A DNA stretch of 15,923 nucleotides from an uncultured Rhodospirillales bacterium. Its GTDB lineage: Bacteria > Pseudomonadota > Alphaproteobacteria > Acetobacterales > Acetobacteraceae. The position numbers and the translations under genes are program-made. Shown in pieces: positions 1 through 6,289 of this stretch. How positions within the stretch are numbered: the stretch's first letter is position 1; each line of letters begins with the position of its first letter. A model generated the notes under the pieces. The model had not been told where the DNA came from, did not search any database, and saw only the letters and a program-made list of their open reading frames with translations. Location of the stretch: assembly GCA_903844785.1 (NCBI GenBank), contig CAIMVB010000372.1:1-15923 (forward strand), read 5' to 3'.

Positions 1-768
1 ACCGCACCGCATGAATCGGAAGACCCAACGGCGGATGCGCCCTTCACCCCGGTGAAAGGCGTGGTGCACCGCTACCCGGACCGCGCGCTGCTGAAACCCT
101 TGCTCGCCTGCCCTGTCTATTGCCGCTTTTGCTTTCGGCGCGAGAAGGTTGGCCCCGATGGCGGTTTGCTGACCGAAGCGGAATTGCAGGCCGCGCTTGC
201 GTGGTTTGAAGGCACCACAGCGATCCGGGAAGTCATTCTGACCGGGGGCGATCCGCTGATGCTCTCAGCCCGGCGACTTCAGGAGATTTTGGGCCGGCTG
301 GCCGATGTCGCGCATATTGAAACGCTGCGCATCCATACGCGCGTGCCAGTGGCTGACCCAGCGCGGGTGACGGGGTCGCTGGTCGCGGCGCTGCGCCAGG
401 CCAAGCCGGTTTTCATCGCGGTGCATGCTAATCATGCACGCGAATTCACGCCCGATGCGGCGCGGGCGTTGGCCCGGCTGGCGGAAGCAGGCGTGCCGTT
501 GCTTGGGCAATCCGTTCTGCTGCGGGGCGTGAATGATGATGCGGCGGCGCTGGAAGCGCTCATGCGCGCGATGATCCGCAACCGCATTAAACCTTATTAT
601 CTGCACAGTCTGGACCCTGCGCCGGGCACGGCACGTTTCCAGGTGCCTGAGGAAGATGGATTGGCACTGATGGCGGCCTTGCGCGGGCACCTGCCTGGAC
701 ACGCGCTGCCCTTATTCATCAGGGAAACGCCGATGGGCGGCGGGAAGAAGCCAGTCGCTAAGGCCTAA
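1..768 (+). CDS. Lysine 2,3-aminomutase-family radical SAM protein (EpmB/KamA-like), 5' truncated
   Basis: The frame is open from base 1, so the N-terminus lies outside the window; 255 codons remain. The radical SAM cluster motif CxxxCxxC (CPVYCRFC) is encoded at 109-132, preceded by the family signature VVHRYPDRALL. The GGDP motif (TGGDPLM) follows. Near the C-terminus lies GGGKK, whose first lysine matches the PLP-binding lysine of KamA. The Arg after the third cysteine (CFR) and the Asp in HSLDPAPG match lysine-binding residues of KamA. The KamA Asp seven residues before the PLP lysine is Glu here, as I recall it being in E. coli EpmB. Family enzymes use SAM, a 4Fe-4S cluster and PLP to move an amino group from C2 to C3 of lysine; EpmB supplies beta-lysine for EF-P. 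The protein ends nine residues after that lysine, without the C-terminal extension of KamA. The class is sure; the EF-P role is inferred and no epmA or efp is in view. Confidence 0.88.
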   Translation, partial: TAPHESEDPTADAPFTPVKGVVHRYPDRALLKPLLACPVYCRFCFRREKVGPDGGLLTEAELQAALAWFEGTTAIREVILTGGDPLMLSARRLQEILGRLADVAHIETLRIHTRVPVADPARVTGSLVAALRQAKPVFIAVHANHAREFTPDAARALARLAEAGVPLLGQSVLLRGVNDDAAALEALMRAMIRNRIKPYYLHSLDPAPGTARFQVPEEDGLALMAALRGHLPGHALPLFIRETPMGGGKKPVAKA

Positions 769-774
769 TTCTTT

Positions 775-802
775 TTGACCTCAGTTCCTGCCCGATTTTT
801 AT
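775..802 (+). promoter_or_regulatory. Possible sigma70-type promoter for the substrate-binding protein gene
   Basis: TTGACC (775-780, five of six matches to TTGACA) is followed after 16 bases by TTTTAT (797-802, four of six matches to TATAAT). It lies in an unusually AT-rich 106-base gap between the stop of the radical SAM gene and the ATG at 875. The predicted leader would be about 65 bases. The call rests on consensus matching by eye only. Confidence 0.3.
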
Positions 803-874
803 GTCGACAATGATTTAATTTCTGTTCCAAGCTTTTCCCGTGGCGGCAACAGATCGCCTTTTAGGGAGAAGAAA

Positions 875-2107
875 ATGGCTCTGAACAGAAGAGATGTGCT
901 GAAGGCTGGCGCGGCGGCGCCTTTAGGGGGGCTGCCCTGGCGCAGTGCGAAGGCGCAGGCGGCCAATACCATCAAGCTTGGCGTGCCCGTGGATATGTCT
1001 GGCATGTATCGGGATGTCACCGGCAGTGTTTCGGTCGCGGCTGCCCGCCAGGCGGTGCAGGATTTCGGCCAGCGCGGCTTCAATGTTGAAATCGTCTTTG
1101 CCGATCACCAGAACCGGCCCGATGTCGGCGTGAATATCGCGCGCCAATGGTTTGATCGTGATGGCGTGGATTGCCTGGTGGATGTGGCAACATCTTCGGT
1201 CGCGCTCGCGGCCAATGATATTTGTCGTGAAAAGAACAAGGTTCATATCAATAGCTCAGCCGCCACATCGGATCTGACCGGCGTGCGCTGCTCACCCAAT
1301 ATGGTGCATTGGACTTATGACACCTGGATGCTGGCGAATTCGGTGGGCGGTGCGACCGTGCGCGCGGGTGGCGATGCCTGGTTCTTCATCACTGCGGATT
1401 ACGCATTCGGCCATGCGCTGGAACGTGATACGGCGGGCTTTGTGCGCGCTGCAGGTGGGCGGGTGCTGGGTTCGGTGCGCACGCCGTTTCCGGGCACATC
1501 TGATTTCTCATCGTTTCTGGTGCAAGCGCAGGCCAGCCGCGCCAATGTGATCGGCCTTGCCAATGCGGGGACGGATACGATCAATTGCGTGAAGCAGGCG
1601 GCTGAATTCGGGCTTAATCGGCGGGGTGTGCGCCTTGCCTCATTGCTGCTGTTCATCACGGAGGTCCATTCACTGTCGCTCCGTACAGCGCAGGGCTTGA
1701 TCGTGACAGAAAGCTTCTATTGGGATTTGAATGACCGCACGCGCGCGCTGACCCAGCGCATGAGGCCGCAGATTGGCAATGCGGGTTTTGCCAGTACCCA
1801 TGCCGGCACCTATGCCGGCGCGCTGCATTACCTGAAAGCAGTGGCTGATATGGGCGTTGCGGCAGCCAAGGCCGATGGCGCGGCGGCGGTTGCCCGCATG
1901 AAGGCCATGCCGACCGATGATGATGCTTTCGGCAAGGGTTCCATTCGTGCGGATGGGCGGAAGATTCACCCATCTTTCCTGTTTGAGGTGAAAAAGCCTG
2001 AAGAAAGCCGCGGCCCCTGGGATTACTACAAACTGCTGCAAACTACCGAAGCCGATAAGGCCTTCCGCCCATTGAATGACGGTGGCTGCAATCTGGTCAG
2101 AAGCTGA
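875..2107 (+). CDS. ABC transporter substrate-binding protein, branched-chain amino acid (LivK) type
   Basis: This 410-residue periplasmic binding protein belongs to the type 1 fold family (Peripla_BP_6) that captures amino acids, amides or aromatic acids for high-affinity ABC importers. The N-terminus carries a twin-arginine motif (NRRDVLK, residues 4-10), a short apolar stretch and a likely cleavage site after AKAQA (about residue 29), so Tat export is probable. The mature part starts with the typical strand NTIKLGVPVDMSG. Family-typical segments follow, including ADHQNRPDVGVNIARQW, TSSVALAAND, WTYDTWMLAN and SDFSSFLVQAQ. The start is supported by AGGGAG at 863-868, six bases before the ATG. 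No permease or ATPase gene is adjacent, so this is an orphan binding protein that must work with a transporter encoded elsewhere. The ligand cannot be read from sequence; urea, short amides and branched-chain amino acids are all possible. Confidence 0.9.
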   Translation: MALNRRDVLKAGAAAPLGGLPWRSAKAQAANTIKLGVPVDMSGMYRDVTGSVSVAAARQAVQDFGQRGFNVEIVFADHQNRPDVGVNIARQWFDRDGVDCLVDVATSSVALAANDICREKNKVHINSSAATSDLTGVRCSPNMVHWTYDTWMLANSVGGATVRAGGDAWFFITADYAFGHALERDTAGFVRAAGGRVLGSVRTPFPGTSDFSSFLVQAQASRANVIGLANAGTDTINCVKQAAEFGLNRRGVRLASLLLFITEVHSLSLRTAQGLIVTESFYWDLNDRTRALTQRMRPQIGNAGFASTHAGTYAGALHYLKAVADMGVAAAKADGAAAVARMKAMPTDDDAFGKGSIRADGRKIHPSFLFEVKKPEESRGPWDYYKLLQTTEADKAFRPLNDGGCNLVRS

Positions 2108-2122
2108 AGTGAAGCAAAGCTG

Positions 2123-2149
2123 CGGCATCGGGTGTAAGGCCCGATGCCG
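2123..2149. terminator. Hairpin between convergent genes, likely bidirectional terminator
   Basis: A perfect 10-bp stem (CGGCATCGGG, 2123-2132, with CCCGATGCCG, 2140-2149) encloses a 7-base loop. It lies 16 bases after the binding-protein stop and 7 bases before the stop codon of the convergent L,D-transpeptidase gene. Neither side has a long T run, so termination may be weak or need Rho. Confidence 0.55.
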
Positions 2150-2155
2150 TTGGCA

Positions 2156-2659
2156 TCACGCCAAAACCTCAATCGCGCTGAGCCCATCTGCCAGCACGCG
2201 CAGCAAATCGCGCTGTTCAAGTGCGATGCAGCCCTCGGTTGGGGTAAATCCAGGCCGCGCCAGATGCAGGAAAATCGCGCTCCCACGCCCGCGCACCACG
2301 GGCATATCATTCCAGCCGAGCACGCCAATCAAATCGTAAATCGCATCAGCGCGCCAAAGTTCTTCATGACGCGCCGGATGCGGCAGGCGGATTTGCGTAT
2401 TGTAGGCGGCGTGGCCCGGATCATCGCACCAGCCATCATCGGGCGCGATGGGCGCCGCTGACACGGCCGCGCGCGGCGGGGCCAGACGATCCGCGCGGTA
2501 GAGCAGGCGACGGAGCGGCAAAAGCCCCGTTGGTGTCGCGCCATCGCCTTCGCGCTTATCGGTGCGGATGCCGCCCTTGCCGATGGCGCAACGATAAATC
2601 CCACCTTGGAAACGCAGCAGCCCATCTGGGCCAATCTGCGCGGTAGCCGCGCCGGTCAC
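2156..2659 (-). CDS. YkuD-family L,D-transpeptidase-like protein, no signal peptide
   Basis: The product has 167 residues and starts with GTG. The C-terminal half carries the YkuD catalytic signature: His132 in FLHLARPGF, then TEGCIAL with Cys144 as the expected nucleophile. Classical members have SHGC at this place; a TEGC form occurs, as far as I recall, in small proteobacterial members of COG3786. L,D-transpeptidases form 3-3 cross-links in peptidoglycan or attach proteins to it, using a Cys thioester. The N-terminus (MTGAATAQIGPDGLLRFQGG) has no signal peptide or membrane segment, which is odd for a cell-wall enzyme and leaves its compartment open. The gene begins 3 bp after the ribA stop, so the two are probably co-transcribed and translationally coupled. 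Family assignment is good; an actual transpeptidase activity is uncertain. Confidence 0.82.
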   Translation of the reverse strand: MTGAATAQIGPDGLLRFQGGIYRCAIGKGGIRTDKREGDGATPTGLLPLRRLLYRADRLAPPRAAVSAAPIAPDDGWCDDPGHAAYNTQIRLPHPARHEELWRADAIYDLIGVLGWNDMPVVRGRGSAIFLHLARPGFTPTEGCIALEQRDLLRVLADGLSAIEVLA

Positions 2660-2662
2660 ACC

Positions 2663-3850
2663 TTAGCCCAGCATATGGCCAAAGCGGCGCGCCTTGGTGT
2701 CCAGATAGGCGTCATTCACGCCATTCGGGTCAATTTGATGCGCTTCGCGGCCCACCACTTCAATGCCACACGCCGCCAAGCCTGAAAGCTTATCGGGGTT
2801 ATTGGTCAGCAGCCGCACGCGCGTCAGGCCCAATTCGTGCAACATGGTTGCTGCTACCAGGAAATTGCGTTCATCCGCGCCATAGCCCAGCGCACGATTG
2901 GCATCGAGCGTATCAAGCCCGCGATCTTGCAGCGTATAGGCGCGAAGCTTGTTCACAAGGCCAATGCCACGCCCTTCCTGCGCCAAATAAAGCAGTACGC
3001 CACCCGCAGGGTCTTCCGCCATGCGCTTGATGGCGCCGCGTAGCTGCGGCCCGCAATCGCAGCGGAGCGAGCCCAAAAGATCACCCGTAAAACATTCGGA
3101 ATGCGCGCGCGCCAAAGGCGCCTTACCGGCGGCAGCACTCGCTTCGGGATCGCCCACCAGAATGGCCAGATGTTCGATCCCGCCATCGGCAGCACGAAAA
3201 GCGATGATGCGCGCTTCCGGCGCGTCTTCCAAAGGCACACGGGCTTCAGCCACGCGCTTCAGGCTGGAAGCGGCACTCAATGGATAGGCTTCAATATCCG
3301 CAGCCGAGATACGCAGCAGCGAAAGCCGTTCCGCCAGCGCTGGTGAAGCGGGTGCCGCCACCAGCGCGGGCAAAAGCCGCCCAAGCTTCGCCAAGGCAAG
3401 GGCCGCACCGGCAAGGGCAGGTGGCGGCAGCGCCTCAACTTCGGTGGGCAGCAGGCTTTCGGCGGTAGGGTCCGCAAAGCCGCGCAGCCTGGCAGGATCC
3501 AGCGCCGAAGCCGGCAGGCGTAGCGCCACTACGGCCTGATCCTCAGCCTGGGTGACAGGCCGGCGCAGCAATGCCGCCGCGCGCATGGGCGCCAACAGCA
3601 AAACCGGCGCCGCCGCGCCACCTGACGCAATATCGGCTAGGCCCGAAGCCCCCAGCGTTTCCGCTGCGCCAATCAGCAGGGCAGAGTCATTTTGGCAGAT
3701 CAGCACCGGCGTGCCACGGCGCAATTCGGCAATGGCGCGATGCACCCCCCGCATGGCAAGGCGGCGCGTGTCTGGCTTGATTTCAGGGCTTTGGGGCAAA
3801 AGGCCACCTTGGGCTGGCATGTGGGGGTTTTCCAATACGCCTTTATTCAT
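2663..3850 (-). CDS. ribA: GTP cyclohydrolase II with degenerate RibB-like N-terminal domain
   Basis: The product (395 residues from the ATG) catalyses the first step of riboflavin synthesis, GTP to 2,5-diamino-6-ribosylamino-4(3H)-pyrimidinone 5'-phosphate with formate and pyrophosphate release. The C-terminal half is a full RibA domain: Zn ligands in SECFTGDLLGSLRCDCG (three Cys), the catalytic loop YLAQEGRGIGL, then LGYGADERNF and LLTNNPDKL. The N-terminal 200 residues align in outline with the DHBP synthase (RibB) half of RibBA proteins, down to the linker resembling ESLVERVAEAKLP. The acidic catalytic segment of RibB (DDEDRENEGD) is replaced by CQNDSALLIG, so this half should be inactive. 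A TTG codon sits directly before the ATG and no clear Shine-Dalgarno is seen; the ATG at 3820 (MPAQGG) is an alternative start. It is not grouped with other rib genes, and an L,D-transpeptidase gene follows 3 bp downstream. Confidence 0.93.
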   Translation of the reverse strand: MNKGVLENPHMPAQGGLLPQSPEIKPDTRRLAMRGVHRAIAELRRGTPVLICQNDSALLIGAAETLGASGLADIASGGAAAPVLLLAPMRAAALLRRPVTQAEDQAVVALRLPASALDPARLRGFADPTAESLLPTEVEALPPPALAGAALALAKLGRLLPALVAAPASPALAERLSLLRISAADIEAYPLSAASSLKRVAEARVPLEDAPEARIIAFRAADGGIEHLAILVGDPEASAAAGKAPLARAHSECFTGDLLGSLRCDCGPQLRGAIKRMAEDPAGGVLLYLAQEGRGIGLVNKLRAYTLQDRGLDTLDANRALGYGADERNFLVAATMLHELGLTRVRLLTNNPDKLSGLAACGIEVVGREAHQIDPNGVNDAYLDTKARRFGHMLG

Positions 3851-4056
3851 CAAAGGTGAATGTGGCGCCGATACGGCACTTTACGACCCCCCCCTGGCTT
3901 GGGTGTGGGCGTGAAGATTTCCGAAGGTAACGTTCAAACCCCCGTGATCAATGGCTTGCGAAAGCCCTGTGCGAAATGGCATTGTCTCGGTGGGGGCTAA
4001 ACGGCGTTGTTGGTAAATTCAAACCGCGCCATCAAATTGAAAGAGGCTTGCTGCTC
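3851..4056. other. Divergent intergenic region between ribA and the response regulator
   Basis: This 206-base stretch must hold the promoters of both flanking genes. I see no convincing paired -35/-10 boxes on either strand, no FMN riboswitch-like structure and no small gene. It does hold a run of eight C residues (3887-3894). In-frame codons upstream of the regulator ATG extend to 3976 but lack family similarity and a ribosome binding site. Confidence 0.5.
4042..4046 (+). promoter_or_regulatory. Ribosome binding site fixing the response-regulator start
   Basis: AGAGG lies ten bases before the ATG at 4057. That ATG opens directly onto the receiver-domain beta strand (HPVLIVDDND), which favours it over the in-frame upstream ATG at 3976. 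Confidence 0.6.
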
Positions 4057-4827
4057 ATGAATTCCCCGCACCCGGTTTTGATTGTTGACGATAATGATGC
4101 GCTGCGGGCAAGCCTCGCGGAACAACTGGCCTTTGACGGTGAATTTGCCGCGACCGGCGCGGCAAGCCTCGCCGATGCCGAAGCCATGCTCCGCGCTGAT
4201 GGGGCGCGCTTTGATGCCATATTGCTCGATCTTGGCATGCCGGATGGGCATGGGCGGGATTTCTGCCTCAAGCTTCGCCGCGCCGGGATGCGCATGCCCA
4301 TCATCATGCTGACCGGGGCGGATGGTGAACAGGATGTGGTGCGCTGCCTAGATGCCGGGGCGAATGACTATATCGCCAAGCCCTTCCGGGTGCAGGAATT
4401 GTTGGCACGGTTGCGCGCGCAAATCCGCATTTTTGAAGGCAGCGAAGACGCGGTTTTCACCATCGGTCCCTATGATTTCCGCCCGGCGGCCAAGCTGTTG
4501 CAGGATCCAAAGCGCGGCCGGAAGATCAGACTGACGGAAAAGGAAACCGCGATCCTGAAATTCCTCTACCGGGCCGGCGGGCGGGCGGTGTCACGCCAGA
4601 TCCTGCTCACCAAAGTCTGGGGCTATAACAGTCACGTCACCACCCATACGCTGGAAACCCATATCTACCGCCTGCGCCAAAAGATTGAGCCCAACCCCGC
4701 GGAAGCGCGTATTCTGTTGACGGAAGCGGGTGGCTATCGGCTGGCAATCGGCGAAGCAGAGGCGGATGAAGCGGCCTTCCCGCCGCTGCGGCGCGCCTCC
4801 GCCGCCATGACGGCGACGCGGACCTGA
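4057..4827 (+). CDS. OmpR/PhoB-type response regulator, orphan
   Basis: This 256-residue protein is a two-domain transcription regulator. The receiver (residues about 6-122) has the acidic pair Asp11/Asp12, phospho-acceptor Asp58 (ILLDLGMPD), Thr86 (IIMLTGADG) and Lys108 (YIAKPF), so all switch residues are present. A winged-helix DNA-binding domain covers about 134-229, with the typical blocks LTEKETAILKFL, VWGYNSHVTTHTLETHIYRL and LLTEAGGYRL. A tail of some 27 residues rich in Ala and Glu follows the last strand and is unusual in length. No histidine kinase gene is next to it, so the partner kinase and target genes are unknown. The gene converges with the phosphatase gene at only 6 bases between stops. 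I cannot assign it to a named regulator. Confidence 0.92.
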   Translation: MNSPHPVLIVDDNDALRASLAEQLAFDGEFAATGAASLADAEAMLRADGARFDAILLDLGMPDGHGRDFCLKLRRAGMRMPIIMLTGADGEQDVVRCLDAGANDYIAKPFRVQELLARLRAQIRIFEGSEDAVFTIGPYDFRPAAKLLQDPKRGRKIRLTEKETAILKFLYRAGGRAVSRQILLTKVWGYNSHVTTHTLETHIYRLRQKIEPNPAEARILLTEAGGYRLAIGEAEADEAAFPPLRRASAAMTATRT

Positions 4828-4833
4828 TCCTGC

Positions 4834-5388
4834 TTAGTGCTTCCAGATGATTTCGGCGGGTGGGGCCTCGGTCGGGTCCACCCGCAGCCATTGGCCATTC
4901 ATCACGCTTTTTCCCGTAAAGGCCAGGATGAAGCCCCAATGGGAAACAACCAGCGTATGGGACCAATCCTGAAGCGCGGCTATTTCGGCGCGGAATAGCT
5001 GGGCGCGGTCAATTACCTGTTCGGCGGGTTCTTCCACCGGCGGCCACCAGATTTCATCAATGTGGTCCAAAACCACATGGGGGAAATCCATGCGAAGTTC
5101 CGCCACCGGGCGGCCGATATCGCAGGAGAAGGCGTAGCGTTCGCGCACGGTTGGCGTCACGGTCAAAGGCAGTTTCAGCCGGCGCGCCACCGGCAGCGCC
5201 GTTTGCAGCGCGCGGGTATAGGGGGAGACGATGATGCGCCTTATCCCCTCATGCGCCAGGGCTTCCGCGGCCTCTTCCGCTTGCGTTTGGCCAAGCGGGG
5301 TCAGCTTTGGGTCAATAATCCCCGGGTCTTTGCGGGTTTGGGTGAAAAGCAGGTTGAATTCGCTTTGCCCATGCCGAAGCAGAATCAT
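4834..5388 (-). CDS. Histidine phosphatase family protein (phosphoglycerate mutase-like)
   Basis: The product (184 residues) has the histidine-phosphatase core: the phospho-acceptor motif LLRHGQSEFN (Arg5-His6-Gly7) at the N-terminus, the second Arg in SPYTRA (Arg59), the acid in VRERYAF (Glu83) and the second catalytic His in VVSHWG (His150). These proteins transfer phosphate through a phospho-histidine; members act on sugar phosphates, phosphoproteins or nucleotides, and nothing here identifies the substrate. The family begins almost at the RHG motif, so the ATG at 5388 is chosen; AGGGG lies a few bases upstream, and a GTG at 5397 is an alternative. The longer in-frame extension to 5535 has no family counterpart. 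No signal peptide is seen, so it is expected in the cytoplasm. It stands alone on this strand. Confidence 0.87.
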   Translation of the reverse strand: MILLRHGQSEFNLLFTQTRKDPGIIDPKLTPLGQTQAEEAAEALAHEGIRRIIVSPYTRALQTALPVARRLKLPLTVTPTVRERYAFSCDIGRPVAELRMDFPHVVLDHIDEIWWPPVEEPAEQVIDRAQLFRAEIAALQDWSHTLVVSHWGFILAFTGKSVMNGQWLRVDPTEAPPAEIIWKH

Positions 5389-5408
5389 GGCCGTCACCCC
5401 TAATTGAT

Positions 5409-5443
5409 CGAGGCTTGGTCTAGCGAGGCTCATCAAGCCTCGC
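5409..5443 (-). repeat. Two mutually exclusive hairpins in the phosphatase leader
   Basis: In + strand coordinates the arm AAGCCTCGC (5435-5443) is complementary both to 5423-5430 (GCGAGGCT, 8 bp, loop of 5) and to 5409-5416 (CGAGGCTT, 8 bp). The two left arms are direct repeats of CGAGGCT, so only one pairing can form at a time. The element ends about 20 bases before the ATG of the phosphatase gene and leaves the AGGGG site free in both states. It may be a regulatory leader, a binding site or chance. Confidence 0.45.
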
Positions 5444-5514
5444 AACCAGGCTAGATTTTGGGCAATGCGCGGCGGGTATCGGTGCTTGCCTTGCACTGGC
5501 TGACTAGCGGAGCG

Positions 5515-5543
5515 TTGCCCTGGGGCAGGGGACACCCTAGATT
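5515..5543 (+). promoter_or_regulatory. Likely sigma70-type promoter for the Tim44-domain gene
   Basis: TTGCCC (5515-5520) and TAGATT (5538-5543) are separated by exactly 17 bases. Each matches its consensus hexamer at four of six positions. The predicted leader to the ATG at 5564 is about 14 bases. Confidence 0.4.
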
Positions 5544-5550
5544 AGGTGCC

Positions 5551-5556
5551 AAGGAG
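5551..5556 (+). promoter_or_regulatory. Ribosome binding site fixing the Tim44-domain gene start
   Basis: AAGGAG lies seven bases before the ATG at 5564. It overlaps codons of an upstream in-frame GTG (5546), which therefore is unlikely to be the start. Confidence 0.75.
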
Positions 5557-5563
5557 CAAAAAC

Positions 5564-6229
5564 ATGGGTGGCTTGCCGATAGATCTGATCCTCTTTGCGA
5601 TGGTTGCGGCCTTTTTGGTGCTGCGCCTGCGGAGCGTGCTTGGCCGCCGGACGGGGTTCGAACGTCCCCCGCAGGCCGAAGGGGCGCCCGTGCCAGCAAC
5701 GCGCGGCCCAGCGACTGAGGTCGATATTGGCGCGAAGCCGGCCCAAGGTGGCGCAAGGCGGGTGATGCCTGATCCGCGCAGCCCGGTGGGTGAGGCGCTG
5801 ATGCAAATCCAAAAACGTGATCGCGGCTTTGACCCGAACCGCTTTCTGGATGGTGCCGAAGCTGCTTTCGGCATGATTGTGGAGGCGTTTGCGCGTGGCG
5901 ACCGCGCCACCCTAAAGCCCTTATTGTCCGATGAGGCTTACGCTGGATTCGATCAGGCAATTGCAGCGCGTGAGGCGGCCGGCGAGACCCAGCGCACCGA
6001 ATTGCGCAGCGTTGAGGAAAGCGGCATCGAAGCCGCCGAATTGCGCGGCAATATCGCAGAAGTCACCGTGCGTCTGGTGACGGATCAGATCAATCTGGTG
6101 CAGGCGCGCGATGGTTCCATTGTTTCGGGCGCCGAAGCGGTGACCGAAATGACCGATGTTTGGACTTTCCAGCGGGATGTGACGAGTTCCGATCCAAGCT
6201 GGAAGCTTGTCGGCAGCACCTCAGCCTAA
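5564..6229 (+). CDS. Tim44/TimA-family membrane-anchored adaptor protein
   Basis: The product has 221 residues. The N-terminus (LPIDLILFAMVAAFLVLRLR, residues 4-23) is one transmembrane helix followed by the RSVLGRRTGFE segment that is characteristic of alphaproteobacterial Tim44-like proteins. A low-complexity linker rich in Pro, Ala and Gly covers about 35-80. The Tim44 fold covers about 88-219, starting FDPNRFLDGAEAAF and ending DPSWKLVGSTSA. These proteins are bacterial relatives of the mitochondrial import-motor subunit Tim44; in bacteria they are membrane-bound with the Tim44 domain in the cytoplasm and an uncertain role in membrane-protein handling. In many relatives the gene lies beside secB, mltA or an Smr gene; none is here. 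The large vWA protein gene follows 60 bases downstream and may share its transcript. Confidence 0.88.
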   Translation: MGGLPIDLILFAMVAAFLVLRLRSVLGRRTGFERPPQAEGAPVPATRGPATEVDIGAKPAQGGARRVMPDPRSPVGEALMQIQKRDRGFDPNRFLDGAEAAFGMIVEAFARGDRATLKPLLSDEAYAGFDQAIAAREAAGETQRTELRSVEESGIEAAELRGNIAEVTVRLVTDQINLVQARDGSIVSGAEAVTEMTDVWTFQRDVTSSDPSWKLVGSTSA

Positions 6230-6264
6230 TCTGGTGCCCGTCTTGGTGAGGTGCGGGCTGGGGT

Positions 6265-6283
6265 TCGGGGGTAGCGCCCCCGA
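6265..6283. repeat. Perfect hairpin 6 bases before a start codon, REP-like
   Basis: TCGGGGG (6265-6271), loop TAGCG, CCCCCGA (6277-6283): a perfect 7-bp GC-rich stem. It lies just before the ATG at 6290. The surrounding form, GGGTTCGGGGGtagcgCCCCCGA, resembles short extragenic palindromes I recall as frequent in GC-rich alphaproteobacterial genomes; only one copy is seen in this window. Confidence 0.6.
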
Positions 6284-6289
6284 TAATCC

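Noticed and set aside
4834..5535. Longer N-terminal form of the histidine phosphatase
   Set aside because: The added residues are unlike the family, which starts almost at the RHG motif, and the segment overlaps the hairpin element and the upstream intergenic region.
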